Shown in pieces: positions 5,380 through 5,488 of a DNA stretch of 5,488 nt (positions within the stretch are counted from its first letter, which is position 1; each line of letters opens with the position of its first letter). The notes under the pieces are model-generated. The model was not told the DNA's origin, ran no database searches, and saw only the letters and a list, made by a program, of their open reading frames with translations. This DNA comes from Methanoregula sp. (GTDB taxonomy: Archaea; Halobacteriota; Methanomicrobia; Methanomicrobiales; Methanospirillaceae), in contig JAQTSH010000121.1 of the NCBI GenBank assembly GCA_028711405.1, forward strand, positions 1 through 5,488, read 5' to 3'. The position numbers were made by a program, and so were the translations under genes.

Positions 5380-5488
5380 TCACTCTTCATCCCGGATCGC
5401 CGCAATAAACGTCGGTCCATACTTCCGCAGTTTGAACGCTCCCACGCCGGATATCTCACGGAAACTCTCCTCATCACACGGGCGTTTC
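5380..5488 (-). CDS. C-terminal end of an HRDC-domain protein, probably RecQ-type helicase (partial)
   Basis: Only the last 35 codons are in the window; the gene continues beyond the right edge. They contain SFREISGVGAFKLRKYGPTF followed by IAAIRDEE and the stop. The pattern ISGVG-x-x-KL-x-KYG-x-x-F-I-x-x-I is the final helix-turn-helix part of an HRDC domain, a small nucleic-acid-binding module. In RecQ helicases HRDC sits at the very C-terminus, as here, and RecQ unwinds DNA during recombination and repair. HRDC is also found in RNase D and in some UvrD-like helicases, so RecQ is the best guess rather than certain. A T6 terminator follows the stop codon directly. Confidence 0.65.
   Translation of the reverse strand, partial: KRPCDEESFREISGVGAFKLRKYGPTFIAAIRDEE

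Overview
The window looks like a piece of a euryarchaeal genome, most likely a methanogen of the Methanomicrobiales (Methanoregula or Methanosphaerula type). This is an inference. It rests on a UbiA-family gene with no Shine-Dalgarno but a TATA-like box at about -25, a long exported protein of repeated beta-rich CARDB/NEW3-like domains next to a MacB-type ABC transporter, GGTG-type ribosome binding sites, and moderately GC-rich coding sequence. No marker gene in the window settles the genus.

Layout. Positions 1-560 hold no convincing gene. The first 370 bases are packed with G and C runs and inverted repeats, including a near-perfect 24-bp inverted repeat (135-158 / 228-251) whose arm recurs as a third, direct copy at 350-366. 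Positions 561-1457 (+) encode a 298-residue membrane prenyltransferase of the UbiA superfamily, with a TATA-like box placed for a leaderless or nearly leaderless mRNA. It converges on a three-gene minus-strand operon, and a compact hairpin (1464-1488) fills the 31-base gap. In transcription order the operon is: a secreted, membrane-anchored protein with about three Ig-like domains (4641-3370), an FtsX/MacB-type permease (3388-2174), and its ABC ATPase (2172-1489). The first two genes overlap by 19 bases and the last two are 1 base apart, so the three products are very probably translated together and act as one transporter or membrane-remodelling complex.

Upstream of the operon, 4642-4973 is an intergenic region. 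It holds a TATA box for the operon (4771-4778), a perfect 11-bp inverted repeat in the predicted 5' leader (4703-4743) that is a candidate operator or RNA hairpin, and several short palindromes. A 97-residue, charged, soluble protein of unknown function follows (4974-5267, +) with a clear ribosome binding site. The window closes with the last 35 codons of a minus-strand gene (5380-5488) whose product ends in an HRDC domain, most likely a RecQ-type DNA helicase, followed directly by a T-run terminator.

Nothing here is plainly a new defence or mobile system. The points most worth a second look are the repeat cluster at 61-366, the pairing of the MacB-type transporter with a membrane-anchored Ig-like protein, the leader inverted repeat, and the orphan small protein.
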